A stretch of 25,841 bases of DNA from an uncultured Oscillospiraceae bacterium (GTDB lineage Bacteria > Bacillota > Clostridia > Oscillospirales > Ruminococcaceae), in contig CAJTQM010000018.1 in NCBI GenBank assembly GCA_910578255.1, forward strand, positions 1-25,841. The letters are read 5' to 3'. How positions within the stretch are numbered: the first letter of the stretch is position 1; every line of letters starts with the position of its first letter. This document shows positions 16,718 through 23,444 of this stretch, piece by piece. A model generated the notes under the pieces. The model searched no databases and was not told the DNA's origin. It was given only the letters and a program-made list of their open reading frames with translations. The position numbers and the translations under genes are program-made.

Positions 16718-17494
16718 ATGATTCATTTAAAGGAATTGTTGGGGGATGAAAAAATCCTTCAGTCCCGTTTTCAGGATGCGATTGATTCGGCACGGGTACG
16801 AAATCAAACGAAATTTATTGGCTTTTTGGATATCCGACAGCAGGAGATTTTAAAAGCTGTGTCCGCGGCAGCCGGATTTTCGTCTTGGCGGCTTTACGGC
16901 GGCTTTCCCGAGGCGGAAAGAAAGGTAGCCGCTTTTTTCCCGGACTATATACAGCCGGATGAAATGCCGCCGGATTGGTTTCCGATTTTACCGCTTACGG
17001 CGCATTTTCGCGCCCAGGACAAGCTTTCTCATCGCGACTTTTTAGGGGCTTTGATGGGACTTCGCATTTCCCGGGAACTGGTCGGCGATATTCTCGTCGG
17101 CAGTGGTTTGGCGGTTTTCTTTGCCTTGGAAAAAGCGGCACCGGTTTTGCTGGATGAATTTAGAAAAGTTGGCAGGGTGGGAATCACCTTGTCAGAAGGC
17201 GCGCAGGATTTGGAAACGCTTCGGCCAAAGCTAATTCAGATGACAGGAACGGTATCCAGCACACGGCTGGACGCAGTTGTAGCTTTTTTGACCCGTCTAT
17301 CGCGTGGAAATGCCCAGGAAATGATTCGGCAAGAACGTGTGAAGGTGGACGGGCAGGTCCGCACCGATATAGCCGGTCAGGTAAAGGAGCAGAATCTTTT
17401 GTCCATTCGCGGATATGGAAAATATGTCATATCTTCCTTTTATGGGGTTTCGAAAAAAGGCCGGCTGCATATTGCGGTAGGGCATTATCAATAA
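16718..17494 (+). CDS. ylmH: YlmH family S4-domain RNA-binding protein
   Basis: YlmH proteins bind RNA and ribosomes through a C-terminal S4 domain; in Firmicutes they have been linked to division-cluster genes and to rescue of stalled ribosomes. The 258-residue product has the family N-terminal domain, with FLDIRQQEIL near 36-45 and PLTAHFRAQDKLSHRDFLGALMGLRISRE-type sequence in the middle. The S4 region covers about 178-240 (STRLDAVVAFLTRLSR, then VKVDGQVRTD). No ribosome binding site is visible before the ATG at 16718. It lies two bases after the sepF stop, so it is probably translated by coupling. Confidence 0.9.
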   Translation: MIHLKELLGDEKILQSRFQDAIDSARVRNQTKFIGFLDIRQQEILKAVSAAAGFSSWRLYGGFPEAERKVAAFFPDYIQPDEMPPDWFPILPLTAHFRAQDKLSHRDFLGALMGLRISRELVGDILVGSGLAVFFALEKAAPVLLDEFRKVGRVGITLSEGAQDLETLRPKLIQMTGTVSSTRLDAVVAFLTRLSRGNAQEMIRQERVKVDGQVRTDIAGQVKEQNLLSIRGYGKYVISSFYGVSKKGRLHIAVGHYQ

Positions 17495-17505
17495 GGAGTG
17501 GGAGT

Positions 17506-18159
17506 ATGCTGAACGCACAAGAAATATTAGAGAAAAAATTTGAAAAATCAGCGTTTGGATATAAGATTGACGAAGTGGAAGAATTTCTTCAGGAGGTTTC
17601 CGCCGCTGTTGATAAGCTGCAGAATGAAAAAATGCAGATGGAAAGAAAATTGGAGGTATTGGCGGAAAAAATAGAAGAATACCGCGCGGATGAAGACAGC
17701 ATGCGCGATGCGATTCTCGACGCGCGAAAGTTGGGTTCTTCGATTGTGAAAGACGCGCAGCGCCAGGCGGACGCAATTTTGTCGGACGCAAACGCCCAGT
17801 CCGCCAAGGTGATCGACAGCATTCAGGTGCGGGCAGAACGGGAAAAAATGAATCTTTCCCATCTGCAAAAAGAGGTGGCGACCTTTAAAAATCAGTTGCT
17901 GGCTTTGTATAAGAATCACTTGGAGTTAATCAGTTCGTTGCCGGAGAATACAAAGAAGGAAGCGCCAAATCCGGAAAAGGCGGCGGTTGTGGAGGAGGAT
18001 ATCCTCCGTGAGCAGCCAAGGGAAACCCCGGAGCCGGTACAAAATGCCCCGGATTTTGACGAACCTGCTGTTTTAGAAGAACCTGCGCCGGCAGAAGAGA
18101 GGGAGTCTCGGTTTGGGCCGTTGCGTTTTGGCGCCGGGTATGATTTGAAGAGAGACTGA
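17506..18159 (+). CDS. divIVA: DivIVA domain protein
   Basis: DivIVA is a coiled-coil scaffold that recognises negatively curved membrane at poles and septa and recruits division, cell-wall or chromosome-anchoring proteins. The 217-residue protein has the N-terminal lipid-binding/crossover domain (about 1-45, with F17 and DEVEEFLQEV) and a long coiled coil (about 30-145). An acidic, proline-rich tail (about 150-205) ends in GAGYDLKRD. The membrane-insertion motif written FRGY in B. subtilis reads FGY here, lacking the Arg. The start has AAGGAG about eight bases upstream. It is the last gene of the long operon, and the first terminator-like hairpin is 47 bases after its stop. Confidence 0.93.
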   Translation: MLNAQEILEKKFEKSAFGYKIDEVEEFLQEVSAAVDKLQNEKMQMERKLEVLAEKIEEYRADEDSMRDAILDARKLGSSIVKDAQRQADAILSDANAQSAKVIDSIQVRAEREKMNLSHLQKEVATFKNQLLALYKNHLELISSLPENTKKEAPNPEKAAVVEEDILREQPRETPEPVQNAPDFDEPAVLEEPAPAEERESRFGPLRFGAGYDLKRD

Positions 18160-18206
18160 CCAAAGGAAATCTTCTGAAAAATTCTGAACAGGAGGGAAAG
18201 AAAATG

Positions 18207-18235
18207 AAAGTATCCGGTATGCTCATACTTTTTTT
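18207..18235 (+). terminator. Terminator-like hairpin downstream of divIVA
   Basis: AAAGTAT (18207-18213) and ATACTTT (18225-18231) form an A/T-rich 7-bp stem with an 11-base loop, and the T run continues to 18235. The stem is weak, but its place 47 bases after the divIVA stop fits the end of the long operon. Confidence 0.4.
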
Positions 18236-18396
18236 CAGGTCCTGTCCATACATTTTTTCACACAAAAAAAAGCGCGTTCATCTGGCGCAGATCATAAAAA
18301 ATCGAAATGAAAAATACGCCTGCTATCCAGTTAAAACAAGCGATTGCATTGGCACCAAGCAGCCTACCTTTTGTCGGCAAAGCGTGTGCAGCAATC

Positions 18397-18429
18397 CGCC
18401 TTTTTCCTGTCGCAAGGCGTTTTTATTTT
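18397..18429 (+). terminator. Terminator-like hairpin directly before lspA
   Basis: CGCCTT (18397-18402) and AAGGCG (18414-18419) form a 6-bp stem with an 11-base loop, followed by TTTTTATTTT (18420-18429). The lspA ribosome binding site begins only seven bases later, so any transcript reaching lspA from upstream must read through it. That is the geometry of an attenuator. Confidence 0.5.
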
Positions 18430-18435
18430 GCTTTT

Positions 18436-18441
18436 AGGAGG
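18436..18441 (+). promoter_or_regulatory. Ribosome binding site that sets the lspA TTG start
   Basis: AGGAGG lies seven bases before the TTG at 18449. It decides the start of lspA against an in-frame ATG at 18344, whose extra residues would be read through the terminator-like hairpin. Confidence 0.75.
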
Positions 18442-18448
18442 AAAGCCT

Positions 18449-18943
18449 TTGGTTATTGGGATTTTAAGTTTTATCTTGGCTTTGGTTGGAATTGACCAGC
18501 TTTTCAAATATCTGGTCATTACCTATCTTCAGCCGGTTGGATCATTGCCGCTGGCAAAAGGGATCTTTCACCTGACATATGTTGAAAATTTCGGTGCGGC
18601 TGGTGGCATTTTACAGGGAAAACAGATCCTTTTAATTGTGGTGACCTCTATCGTGATTGCGGGGCTGCTGATTTTGTTGATTCTGAAAAAAATCCCGGGA
18701 CGGTTGCTCCCCTGGATGCTGGGACTGGTGATTGCAGGCGGAATTGGCAATTTGCTGGACCGGATTTTCCGGGGATTTGTCATAGATTATTTAGACTTTT
18801 GCTGGATTCATTATCCTGTTTTTAATTTTGCCGACTGTTGCGTAGTCGTTGGCGTTTTCTTTATCGCGGTCTCAATCCTTCGAACCGAACGAAAGCAGGA
18901 AAAAAAGGACCATGCCCCAAAGGGTGACGCCGATGGAGTCTGA
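18449..18943 (+). CDS. lspA: Lipoprotein signal peptidase (signal peptidase II)
   Basis: This aspartyl protease in the membrane cuts the signal peptide of prolipoproteins after lipid is attached to the lipobox Cys. The 164-residue product has four predicted membrane segments (about 3-22, 58-80, 88-106, 128-150). The DQ motif is at D16, and the catalytic aspartates are D104 (GNLLDR) and D129 (FNFAD). The normally aromatic position in the conserved NxGAA[FW] loop is Gly52 (NFGAAGG), which is unusual. Translation starts at TTG 18449 with AGGAGG seven bases upstream. The pseudouridine synthase gene overlaps its end by 11 bases, as in the B. subtilis lspA-ylyB pair. Confidence 0.93.
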   Translation: MVIGILSFILALVGIDQLFKYLVITYLQPVGSLPLAKGIFHLTYVENFGAAGGILQGKQILLIVVTSIVIAGLLILLILKKIPGRLLPWMLGLVIAGGIGNLLDRIFRGFVIDYLDFCWIHYPVFNFADCCVVVGVFFIAVSILRTERKQEKKDHAPKGDADGV

Positions 18944-19871
18944 GCAAAAAGTCTGTTTTGTTGTGCAGTCAGAAAATGAGGGGATTCGAATTGATCATTT
19001 TTTGGCGCAGGAGGCCTCGGCGCACACCCGCTCCTTTTGGCAAAAGCGTATTGAAAAAGGTGAAGTTTTGGTAAACGGACAGCCGATTTTAAAAAGTGTG
19101 CGCTTAAAAAAAGGCGATCAGGTAATATCCTATCTGCCAGAGCCAACACCTGACGCCGCGCAGCCGGAGGATATATCGTTGGATATCCTTTACGAAGATG
19201 ACGATTTACTGGTGGTCAATAAACCGAAAGGGATGGTGGTACATCCCGCTCCGGGAAATTACGCAGGTACTTTGGTAAACGGCCTGCTGTATCATTGTAA
19301 GGGAAGGCTTTCCGGGATTAACGGCGTCGTCCGTCCGGGGATTGTCCACCGCATTGATAAGGATACCAGCGGACTTTTGATGGTGGCCAAAAATGATTAT
19401 GCGCATCAGTTTTTGGCAGCGCAGATTCAGGCGCACAGCTTTACCCGAGAGTATGAAGCGGTGGTTTACGGCCGCCTGAAACAAAAAACGGGAACGGTGG
19501 ACGCGCCGATTGGACGCAGCAAAAAGGACCGCAAAAAGATGGCGGTAACCTATGAGCATGCAAAAAATGCGCTTACCCACTATATGCTGCTGAAAGAATA
19601 TAGGGATTTTACGCATATTCGTTGCCGTCTGGAAACCGGGCGGACCCATCAGATACGCGTTCATATGTCCTATATTGGGCATCCAATCGCCGGAGACCCG
19701 CTGTACGGTCCCCAAAAAGTGATTCAGTCGCTGCAAGGGCAGTGTCTTCATGCGAAGAAAATTGGATTTATCCACCCGGCCAGTAAGGAGTATATGGAGT
19801 TTGACAGCCCCTTGCCGGAATATTTCACTGGTTTTCTAGAAACTCTGCTGCAAGCAGATTGGCCAGAATGA
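18933..19871 (+). CDS. RluA/RluD family pseudouridine synthase
   Basis: The enzyme isomerises specific uridines of rRNA (or possibly tRNA) to pseudouridine. The 312-residue product has an N-terminal S4 RNA-binding domain (about 15-70). The catalytic domain carries VNKPKGMVVHP near 95-105, the active-site Asp D142 in HRIDKDTSGLLM, GRTHQIRVHM, and GHPIAGDPLYG, as in RluD. I chose the ATG at 18933 because AAAGGG lies eight bases upstream; an ATG at 18912 would add seven residues. The gene sits after lspA as ylyB does in B. subtilis, which supports an RluD-like role, though the target uridine is not known. Confidence 0.93.
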   Translation: MESEQKVCFVVQSENEGIRIDHFLAQEASAHTRSFWQKRIEKGEVLVNGQPILKSVRLKKGDQVISYLPEPTPDAAQPEDISLDILYEDDDLLVVNKPKGMVVHPAPGNYAGTLVNGLLYHCKGRLSGINGVVRPGIVHRIDKDTSGLLMVAKNDYAHQFLAAQIQAHSFTREYEAVVYGRLKQKTGTVDAPIGRSKKDRKKMAVTYEHAKNALTHYMLLKEYRDFTHIRCRLETGRTHQIRVHMSYIGHPIAGDPLYGPQKVIQSLQGQCLHAKKIGFIHPASKEYMEFDSPLPEYFTGFLETLLQADWPE

Positions 19872-19884
19872 AGGAGGAGTTATT

Positions 19885-20688
19885 TTGCAAAACGATCTGT
19901 CGCGCTATCTTATTGTAACGGACATCGACGACACGCTTCTTCCACACAAAGGAGAAATTCCCCAAAGGAATTTGGAAGCGATCTATCGTTTTCAGCAGAA
20001 GGGAGGAAAGTTCACCTTTGCGACCGGCCGTTCCCACTATCATTGTACCCAGCTGTATCGCGACCTGAAAATCAATGTCCCCTCCGCCCAAAACAACGGC
20101 GCTTATATTTACGATTGTACGACGCAGACGGTGATGGAGCGCACCTTTCTCCCGCGTACCGCCAACGCTTATGTGAAGGAAGCGTGCAAAGCCTTTCCCG
20201 ATATGGCAGTCGGTGTATCTATGGAAGACGATTTTAAGGTAATTTCTTCCTTGGAAAGTTTGCAGCTGCAAAAAGAGCGGATTGACAGCCGCCTTTTGTG
20301 CAAAATTGATGAGATTGGGCAAGACTGGTTTAAAATGCTTTTTGTCCGGGCACCGGAAAAAATGGATGAACTTCATAAGTGGATGGACGAGCATCCGCTA
20401 GAAGGTACTTACTATACCCATTCCAGCGCAGTGTTCTGCGAGATCATGGCAAACGGGGTAGACAAGGGCGAAGGACTTCGCAAGCTGGCCCGGGTCATGA
20501 ATGTTGATATCCAAAACACCTTTGCAATTGGTGATTTTTATAACGATATCGATATGCTCAAAGCTGCTGGCACTTCGGTAGCCGTAGGGGATGGCTCGCA
20601 GGACATTATTGATATGTGCGACATGGTTGTCGGCCCCTGCGCAAAAGGCGCGGTTGCCGATTTGATCGAATACATTGAGCGTTTATAA
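19885..20688 (+). CDS. Cof-type HAD-superfamily hydrolase
   Basis: This is a haloacid-dehalogenase-like phosphatase, probably acting on a small phosphorylated metabolite such as a sugar phosphate or flavin. The 267-residue product has motif I as DIDDTLL with nucleophile D13 and acid D15, motif II FATGRS, a cap domain (about 80-185) typical of the Cof/IIB group, a motif III lysine in GVDKGEGL, and motif IV GDFYNDIDML. The start is TTG at 19885 with AGGAGG upstream. It lies 13 bases after the pseudouridine synthase gene and 18 before the transketolase pair. Cotranscription with transketolase hints at sugar phosphate, but the substrate cannot be named. Confidence 0.9.
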   Translation: MQNDLSRYLIVTDIDDTLLPHKGEIPQRNLEAIYRFQQKGGKFTFATGRSHYHCTQLYRDLKINVPSAQNNGAYIYDCTTQTVMERTFLPRTANAYVKEACKAFPDMAVGVSMEDDFKVISSLESLQLQKERIDSRLLCKIDEIGQDWFKMLFVRAPEKMDELHKWMDEHPLEGTYYTHSSAVFCEIMANGVDKGEGLRKLARVMNVDIQNTFAIGDFYNDIDMLKAAGTSVAVGDGSQDIIDMCDMVVGPCAKGAVADLIEYIERL

Positions 20689-20706
20689 TTTCAAGAGGAG
20701 GCGTTT

Positions 20707-21549
20707 ATGATGGAAGTAACACAAAAACATCAGCTGCAAAAAACTGCCGGTCAGGTTCGTCTGGGCGCGTTAGAGGCGGTTTATTCCGGAAAATCCGGGC
20801 ACCCCGGCGGTTCTTTATCGGTGGCGGATATTCTGACTTATCTGTATTTTGCAGAAATGCGTGTCGATCCTCAAAACCCACATTGGCCGGAACGGGACCG
20901 CTTTGTGCTTTCAAAAGGCCATACATGTCCCGCGCTTTATGCGGTTCTGGCTTTAAAGGGTTTTTTCCCGCAGGATGAACTGAAAAAATTCCGGCATCCG
21001 GGTGCTATGCTTCAGGGTCATCCGGACATGAAGCATATCCCCGGCGTTGACATGTCTACAGGGTCGTTGGGGCAGGGACTGTCTGCCGCCTGCGGTATGG
21101 CTCTTGCCGGTAAGCTGGAACAAAAGGACTACCGTGTTTATGCGGTAACCGGAGACGGCGAGATTCAGGAAGGACAAATTTGGGAAGCGGCAATGTTTGC
21201 GGGACATCGGAAATTGGATAACCTTTGTCTGATTGTAGATAACAATGGCCTTCAGATTGACGGAAGAGTCAATGAAATCTGCTCTCCCTACCCAATTGCT
21301 GAAAAATTTGCCGCCTTTGGTTTTCATACCATTGCGGTGGACGGCCATGACTTTGATGCTTTGTCGAATGCTTTTGACGAAGCGAGAAAAACGAAGGGTC
21401 AGCCGACGGTGATTGTGGCAAAAACGATAAAAGGCAAGGATGTTTCTTTCATGTCCGATAATGTTGCGTGGCATGGCGCCGCGCCGAATGACGATCAATA
21501 CAAAACCGCGGTGGCTGATATTGAAAAGGTTCTTGCGGATTTGAAATAG
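20707..21549 (+). CDS. Transketolase, N-terminal (TPP-binding) subunit
   Basis: This is half of a split transketolase, which moves two-carbon units between ketose and aldose phosphates in the pentose phosphate pathway using thiamine diphosphate. The 280-residue product has GHPGGSLSVADIL (31-43), SKGH near 69, the STGSLGQGLS block near 117, and the TPP/metal motif GDGEIQEG (149-156) with DNN at 178-180. Two adjacent ATGs (20707, 20710) follow GAGGAGG, and either could start. The C-terminal half is encoded 47 bases downstream. Such splitting is common in Clostridia and archaea. The protein should be inactive without its partner. Confidence 0.94.
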   Translation: MMEVTQKHQLQKTAGQVRLGALEAVYSGKSGHPGGSLSVADILTYLYFAEMRVDPQNPHWPERDRFVLSKGHTCPALYAVLALKGFFPQDELKKFRHPGAMLQGHPDMKHIPGVDMSTGSLGQGLSAACGMALAGKLEQKDYRVYAVTGDGEIQEGQIWEAAMFAGHRKLDNLCLIVDNNGLQIDGRVNEICSPYPIAEKFAAFGFHTIAVDGHDFDALSNAFDEARKTKGQPTVIVAKTIKGKDVSFMSDNVAWHGAAPNDDQYKTAVADIEKVLADLK

Positions 21550-21596
21550 GGATTCTGAAAAGGAGTTTACTTTTTGGGAAAGAAAGGATGTTTTGA

Positions 21597-22547
21597 ATGA
21601 TTCATTCGATCAAAAAAGCCACCCGGGAAAGCTATGGAGAAGCTTTGGCCTTGTTGGCTGATGAAAATCAAGATGTGGTCGTATTGGACGCGGATCTTTC
21701 TAAATCGACAAAAACAGATCTCTTTCATAAAAAAGCACCGGAACGTTTTTTTGACTGTGGCATTGCCGAAGGCAATATGATCGGTGTTGCGGCGGGTCTT
21801 GCGGCTGCGGGGAAAATACCGTTTGCTTCTTCTTTCGCCATGTTTGCAGCGGGCCGGGCTTTTGAGCAAATTCGAAATTCGGTGGGCTATCCCCATCTGA
21901 ATGTGAAAATCTGCGCCACCCATGCGGGGATTTCTGTAGGGGAGGACGGCGCTACCCATCAATGCTGTGAAGACATTGGTCTAATGCGGACCATCCCCGG
22001 CATGGTTGTGCTAAGCCCGGCGGATGATCTGGAAACCCGAGAAGCAGTCAAAGCCATCGCACAGTACAAAGGCCCCGTCTATATGAGATTGGGGCGGCTG
22101 TCGGTAGAAAGTGTAAACGATCCTTCCAACTATCATTTTGAAATTGGGAAAGGCGTAACCCTGCGCGACGGAAAAGATGTGACCATCATAGCTACAGGGC
22201 TGATGGTTTCCCGGGCTTTACAGGCGGCTGAGCAGCTGGAAAAAGAGGGAATATCCGCTCGGGTGCTGAATATCCACACGATTAAGCCCTTGGATCAGGA
22301 ACTCGTCGTCCGGGCGGCAAAGGAAACCGGGGCAATTGTTACGGCCGAGGAACACAGTGTGATCGGCGGTCTGGGAGAAGCGGTTTGTTCGGCAGTTTGC
22401 GAGGCGTGTCCGGTCCCGGTCATTCGAGTGGGTGTCAATGACGTTTTTGGCAGTTCCGGGCCTGCTGCAACCATGTTGGAGCACTATGGCCTGACCGCTG
22501 AAAACATCCTGCAAAAGGCCAAAGAAGCGTTGACAAAGAAAAAATAG
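21597..22547 (+). CDS. Transketolase, C-terminal (pyrimidine-binding) subunit
   Basis: This is the second half of the split transketolase. It supplies the conserved glutamate that activates the TPP aminopyrimidine ring (E58 in DCGIAEGN), the SSFAMFAAGRAFEQIRNS helix, the ATHAGISVGEDGATHQ substrate loop, and a C-terminal transketolase domain (about 190-316). The 316-residue length fits this subunit. The ATG at 21597 has GAAAGGATG upstream. Some members of this family act as 1-deoxyxylulose-phosphate synthase-like enzymes, but separate genes in this order point to transketolase. A strong terminator follows within 20 bases, ending the lspA unit. Confidence 0.94.
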   Translation: MIHSIKKATRESYGEALALLADENQDVVVLDADLSKSTKTDLFHKKAPERFFDCGIAEGNMIGVAAGLAAAGKIPFASSFAMFAAGRAFEQIRNSVGYPHLNVKICATHAGISVGEDGATHQCCEDIGLMRTIPGMVVLSPADDLETREAVKAIAQYKGPVYMRLGRLSVESVNDPSNYHFEIGKGVTLRDGKDVTIIATGLMVSRALQAAEQLEKEGISARVLNIHTIKPLDQELVVRAAKETGAIVTAEEHSVIGGLGEAVCSAVCEACPVPVIRVGVNDVFGSSGPAATMLEHYGLTAENILQKAKEALTKKK

Positions 22548-22564
22548 TTTTCTAAAATCAATCG

Positions 22565-22627
22565 AAAAATCCTCTTGCAAGAAAAAGCGTTGAATCCTTT
22601 GCTTTTTCTTGGCAGGAGGATTTTTTT
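22565..22627 (+). terminator. Strong intrinsic terminator after transketolase
   Basis: A long inverted repeat (arms about 22568-22588 and 22601-22622) pairs AATCCTCTTGCAAGAAAAAGC with its near-complement, with one G-U pair and one bulged base, around a 12-base loop. A run of seven T ends at 22627. This is the clearest terminator in the window. Confidence 0.9.
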
Positions 22628-22837
22628 GTCTTGCCCTGCCGGCCCAAAAGTTTTTCTAAAAGGTTCTCAAATGAAAAGGACAGGCATATCTATAGTGCAA
22701 AGGACAAGTTTGCGGGAGAACGGAGAAGACGAAAGAACGTATCAACATCCCAAAACATCTGCCAAAAAAGATGGCAAAGGTTTTTGTTCGCAGATTCTCT
22801 GGCAGGAACGGTCGCTTTGGGCGGGGAGGAGAAAAAG
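22628..22837 (+). other. 210-bp gap where spoIIIAA-spoIIIAB would be expected
   Basis: Between the transketolase terminator and spoIIIAC no coding remnant of spoIIIAA or spoIIIAB was recognised in any forward frame. The frame in phase with spoIIIAC is open from 22631 but gives a very basic, domain-free sequence. A mother-cell promoter (sigma-E) must be expected here; the only loose match is around GGCATATCTATAG (22683-22695), which is too poor to call. Confidence 0.4.
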
Positions 22838-23035
22838 ATGGACGTAGATTTAATTTTTAAAATTGCCGCTATCGGGATTATTGTAGCGGTATTAAATCAG
22901 GTGCTGATCCGATCAGGCCGGGAAGAACAGGCAATGATGACCACGTTGGCAGGACTGATTGTGGTTTTGATGATGATCATCAATGAAATTAACACGTTGT
23001 TTGAAACGGTTAAGACCATTTTTGGACTGGGGTGA
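22838..23035 (+). CDS. spoIIIAC: Stage III sporulation protein AC
   Basis: This is a small membrane protein of the SpoIIIA-SpoIIQ channel that links mother cell and forespore. The 65-residue product has two hydrophobic helices (about 6-22 and 35-58) separated by the family-typical NQVLIRSGREEQA segment. The ATG at 22838 has GGGAGGA about eight bases upstream. It is the first spoIIIA gene visible; spoIIIAA and spoIIIAB do not precede it. spoIIIAD follows after five bases. Confidence 0.93.
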   Translation: MDVDLIFKIAAIGIIVAVLNQVLIRSGREEQAMMTTLAGLIVVLMMIINEINTLFETVKTIFGLG

Positions 23036-23040
23036 TCAAA

Positions 23041-23430
23041 ATGGAATGGATCGGCGTGATTGGCATCGGACTGGTCGGAATGGTTTTTTCGGTACTGCTA
23101 AGGCAATACAAACCGGAATACGCCATTTTTGTTTCCCTTGCCGTGGGGATTTTGATTATTTGGAAGCTGTGCGAACAACTGTTCCCTATTTTTGAACAGA
23201 TGGAAAAAATGATGTCCGGCGCAAATTTATCAGTAGAATATATCGGCATTTTGGTAAAAAGCCTGGGCATATGCTATTTGACACAGCTGGCAAGCGACGC
23301 CTGCCGGGACGCAGGAGAAACGGCCATCAGTTCGAAAGTGGAATTGGCGGGAAAAGTCACCGTGCTCTCATTGGGTATGCCCTTGTTTGGAAAGCTTTTG
23401 GAGATTATCAAAAAACTGATTGCACAATAA
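23041..23430 (+). CDS. spoIIIAD: Stage III sporulation protein AD
   Basis: This is a membrane component of the SpoIIIA complex made in the mother cell after engulfment. The 129-residue product has membrane helices near 4-20 and 30-48, a polar middle with the GILVKSLGICYLTQLASDACRDAGE signature spread over about 68-92, and a C-terminal hydrophobic helix ending in LLEIIKKLIAQ. The ATG at 23041 with GGGGTGAT upstream is preferred to a GTG at 23032 that overlaps the spoIIIAC stop. Confidence 0.92.
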   Translation: MEWIGVIGIGLVGMVFSVLLRQYKPEYAIFVSLAVGILIIWKLCEQLFPIFEQMEKMMSGANLSVEYIGILVKSLGICYLTQLASDACRDAGETAISSKVELAGKVTVLSLGMPLFGKLLEIIKKLIAQ

Positions 23431-23444
23431 AGGAATTCAAAAAA

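Larger units (their letters stand above)
18160..18448 (+). other. 289-bp divIVA-lspA gap with possible leader ORF
   Basis: The gap holds two terminator-like hairpins listed separately and a 77-codon open frame (18204-18437). That frame has a strong GGAGG seven bases before its ATG and a stop inside the lspA ribosome binding site. Its product is cysteine-rich and basic with no recognised domain, and both hairpins lie within it, so it may be an unconserved leader or chance. No convincing promoter, tRNA or T-box motif was seen. In B. subtilis this position holds ileS. Confidence 0.35.

Noticed and set aside
18260..18290. Minus-strand GCGC hairpin followed by eight T in the divIVA-lspA gap
   Set aside because: The stem is only four base pairs and there is no leftward gene here for it to terminate.
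18344..18448. ATG-started longer form of lspA
   Set aside because: The extra 35 residues would be encoded across a terminator-like hairpin and lack a ribosome binding site; TTG 18449 has AGGAGG at ideal spacing.
18160..18448. Isoleucine T-box riboswitch left behind at the ileS position
   Set aside because: No AGGGTGGNACCGCG-like T-box sequence or specifier-loop structure could be found.
22683..22695. Possible sigma-E -10 element before spoIIIAC
   Set aside because: Only CATA matches the sigma-E -10 and no acceptable -35 lies at the right distance.
22631..22837. In-frame upstream extension of spoIIIAC (69 codons)
   Set aside because: It starts at TTG next to the terminator, is highly basic and unlike SpoIIIAC, and the ATG at 22838 has its own good ribosome binding site and gives the normal 65-residue length.
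22671..22847. 58-codon frame upstream of spoIIIAC
   Set aside because: It has only a weak AAAAGG before its ATG, a charged product without recognisable features, and no resemblance seen to the end of SpoIIIAB.
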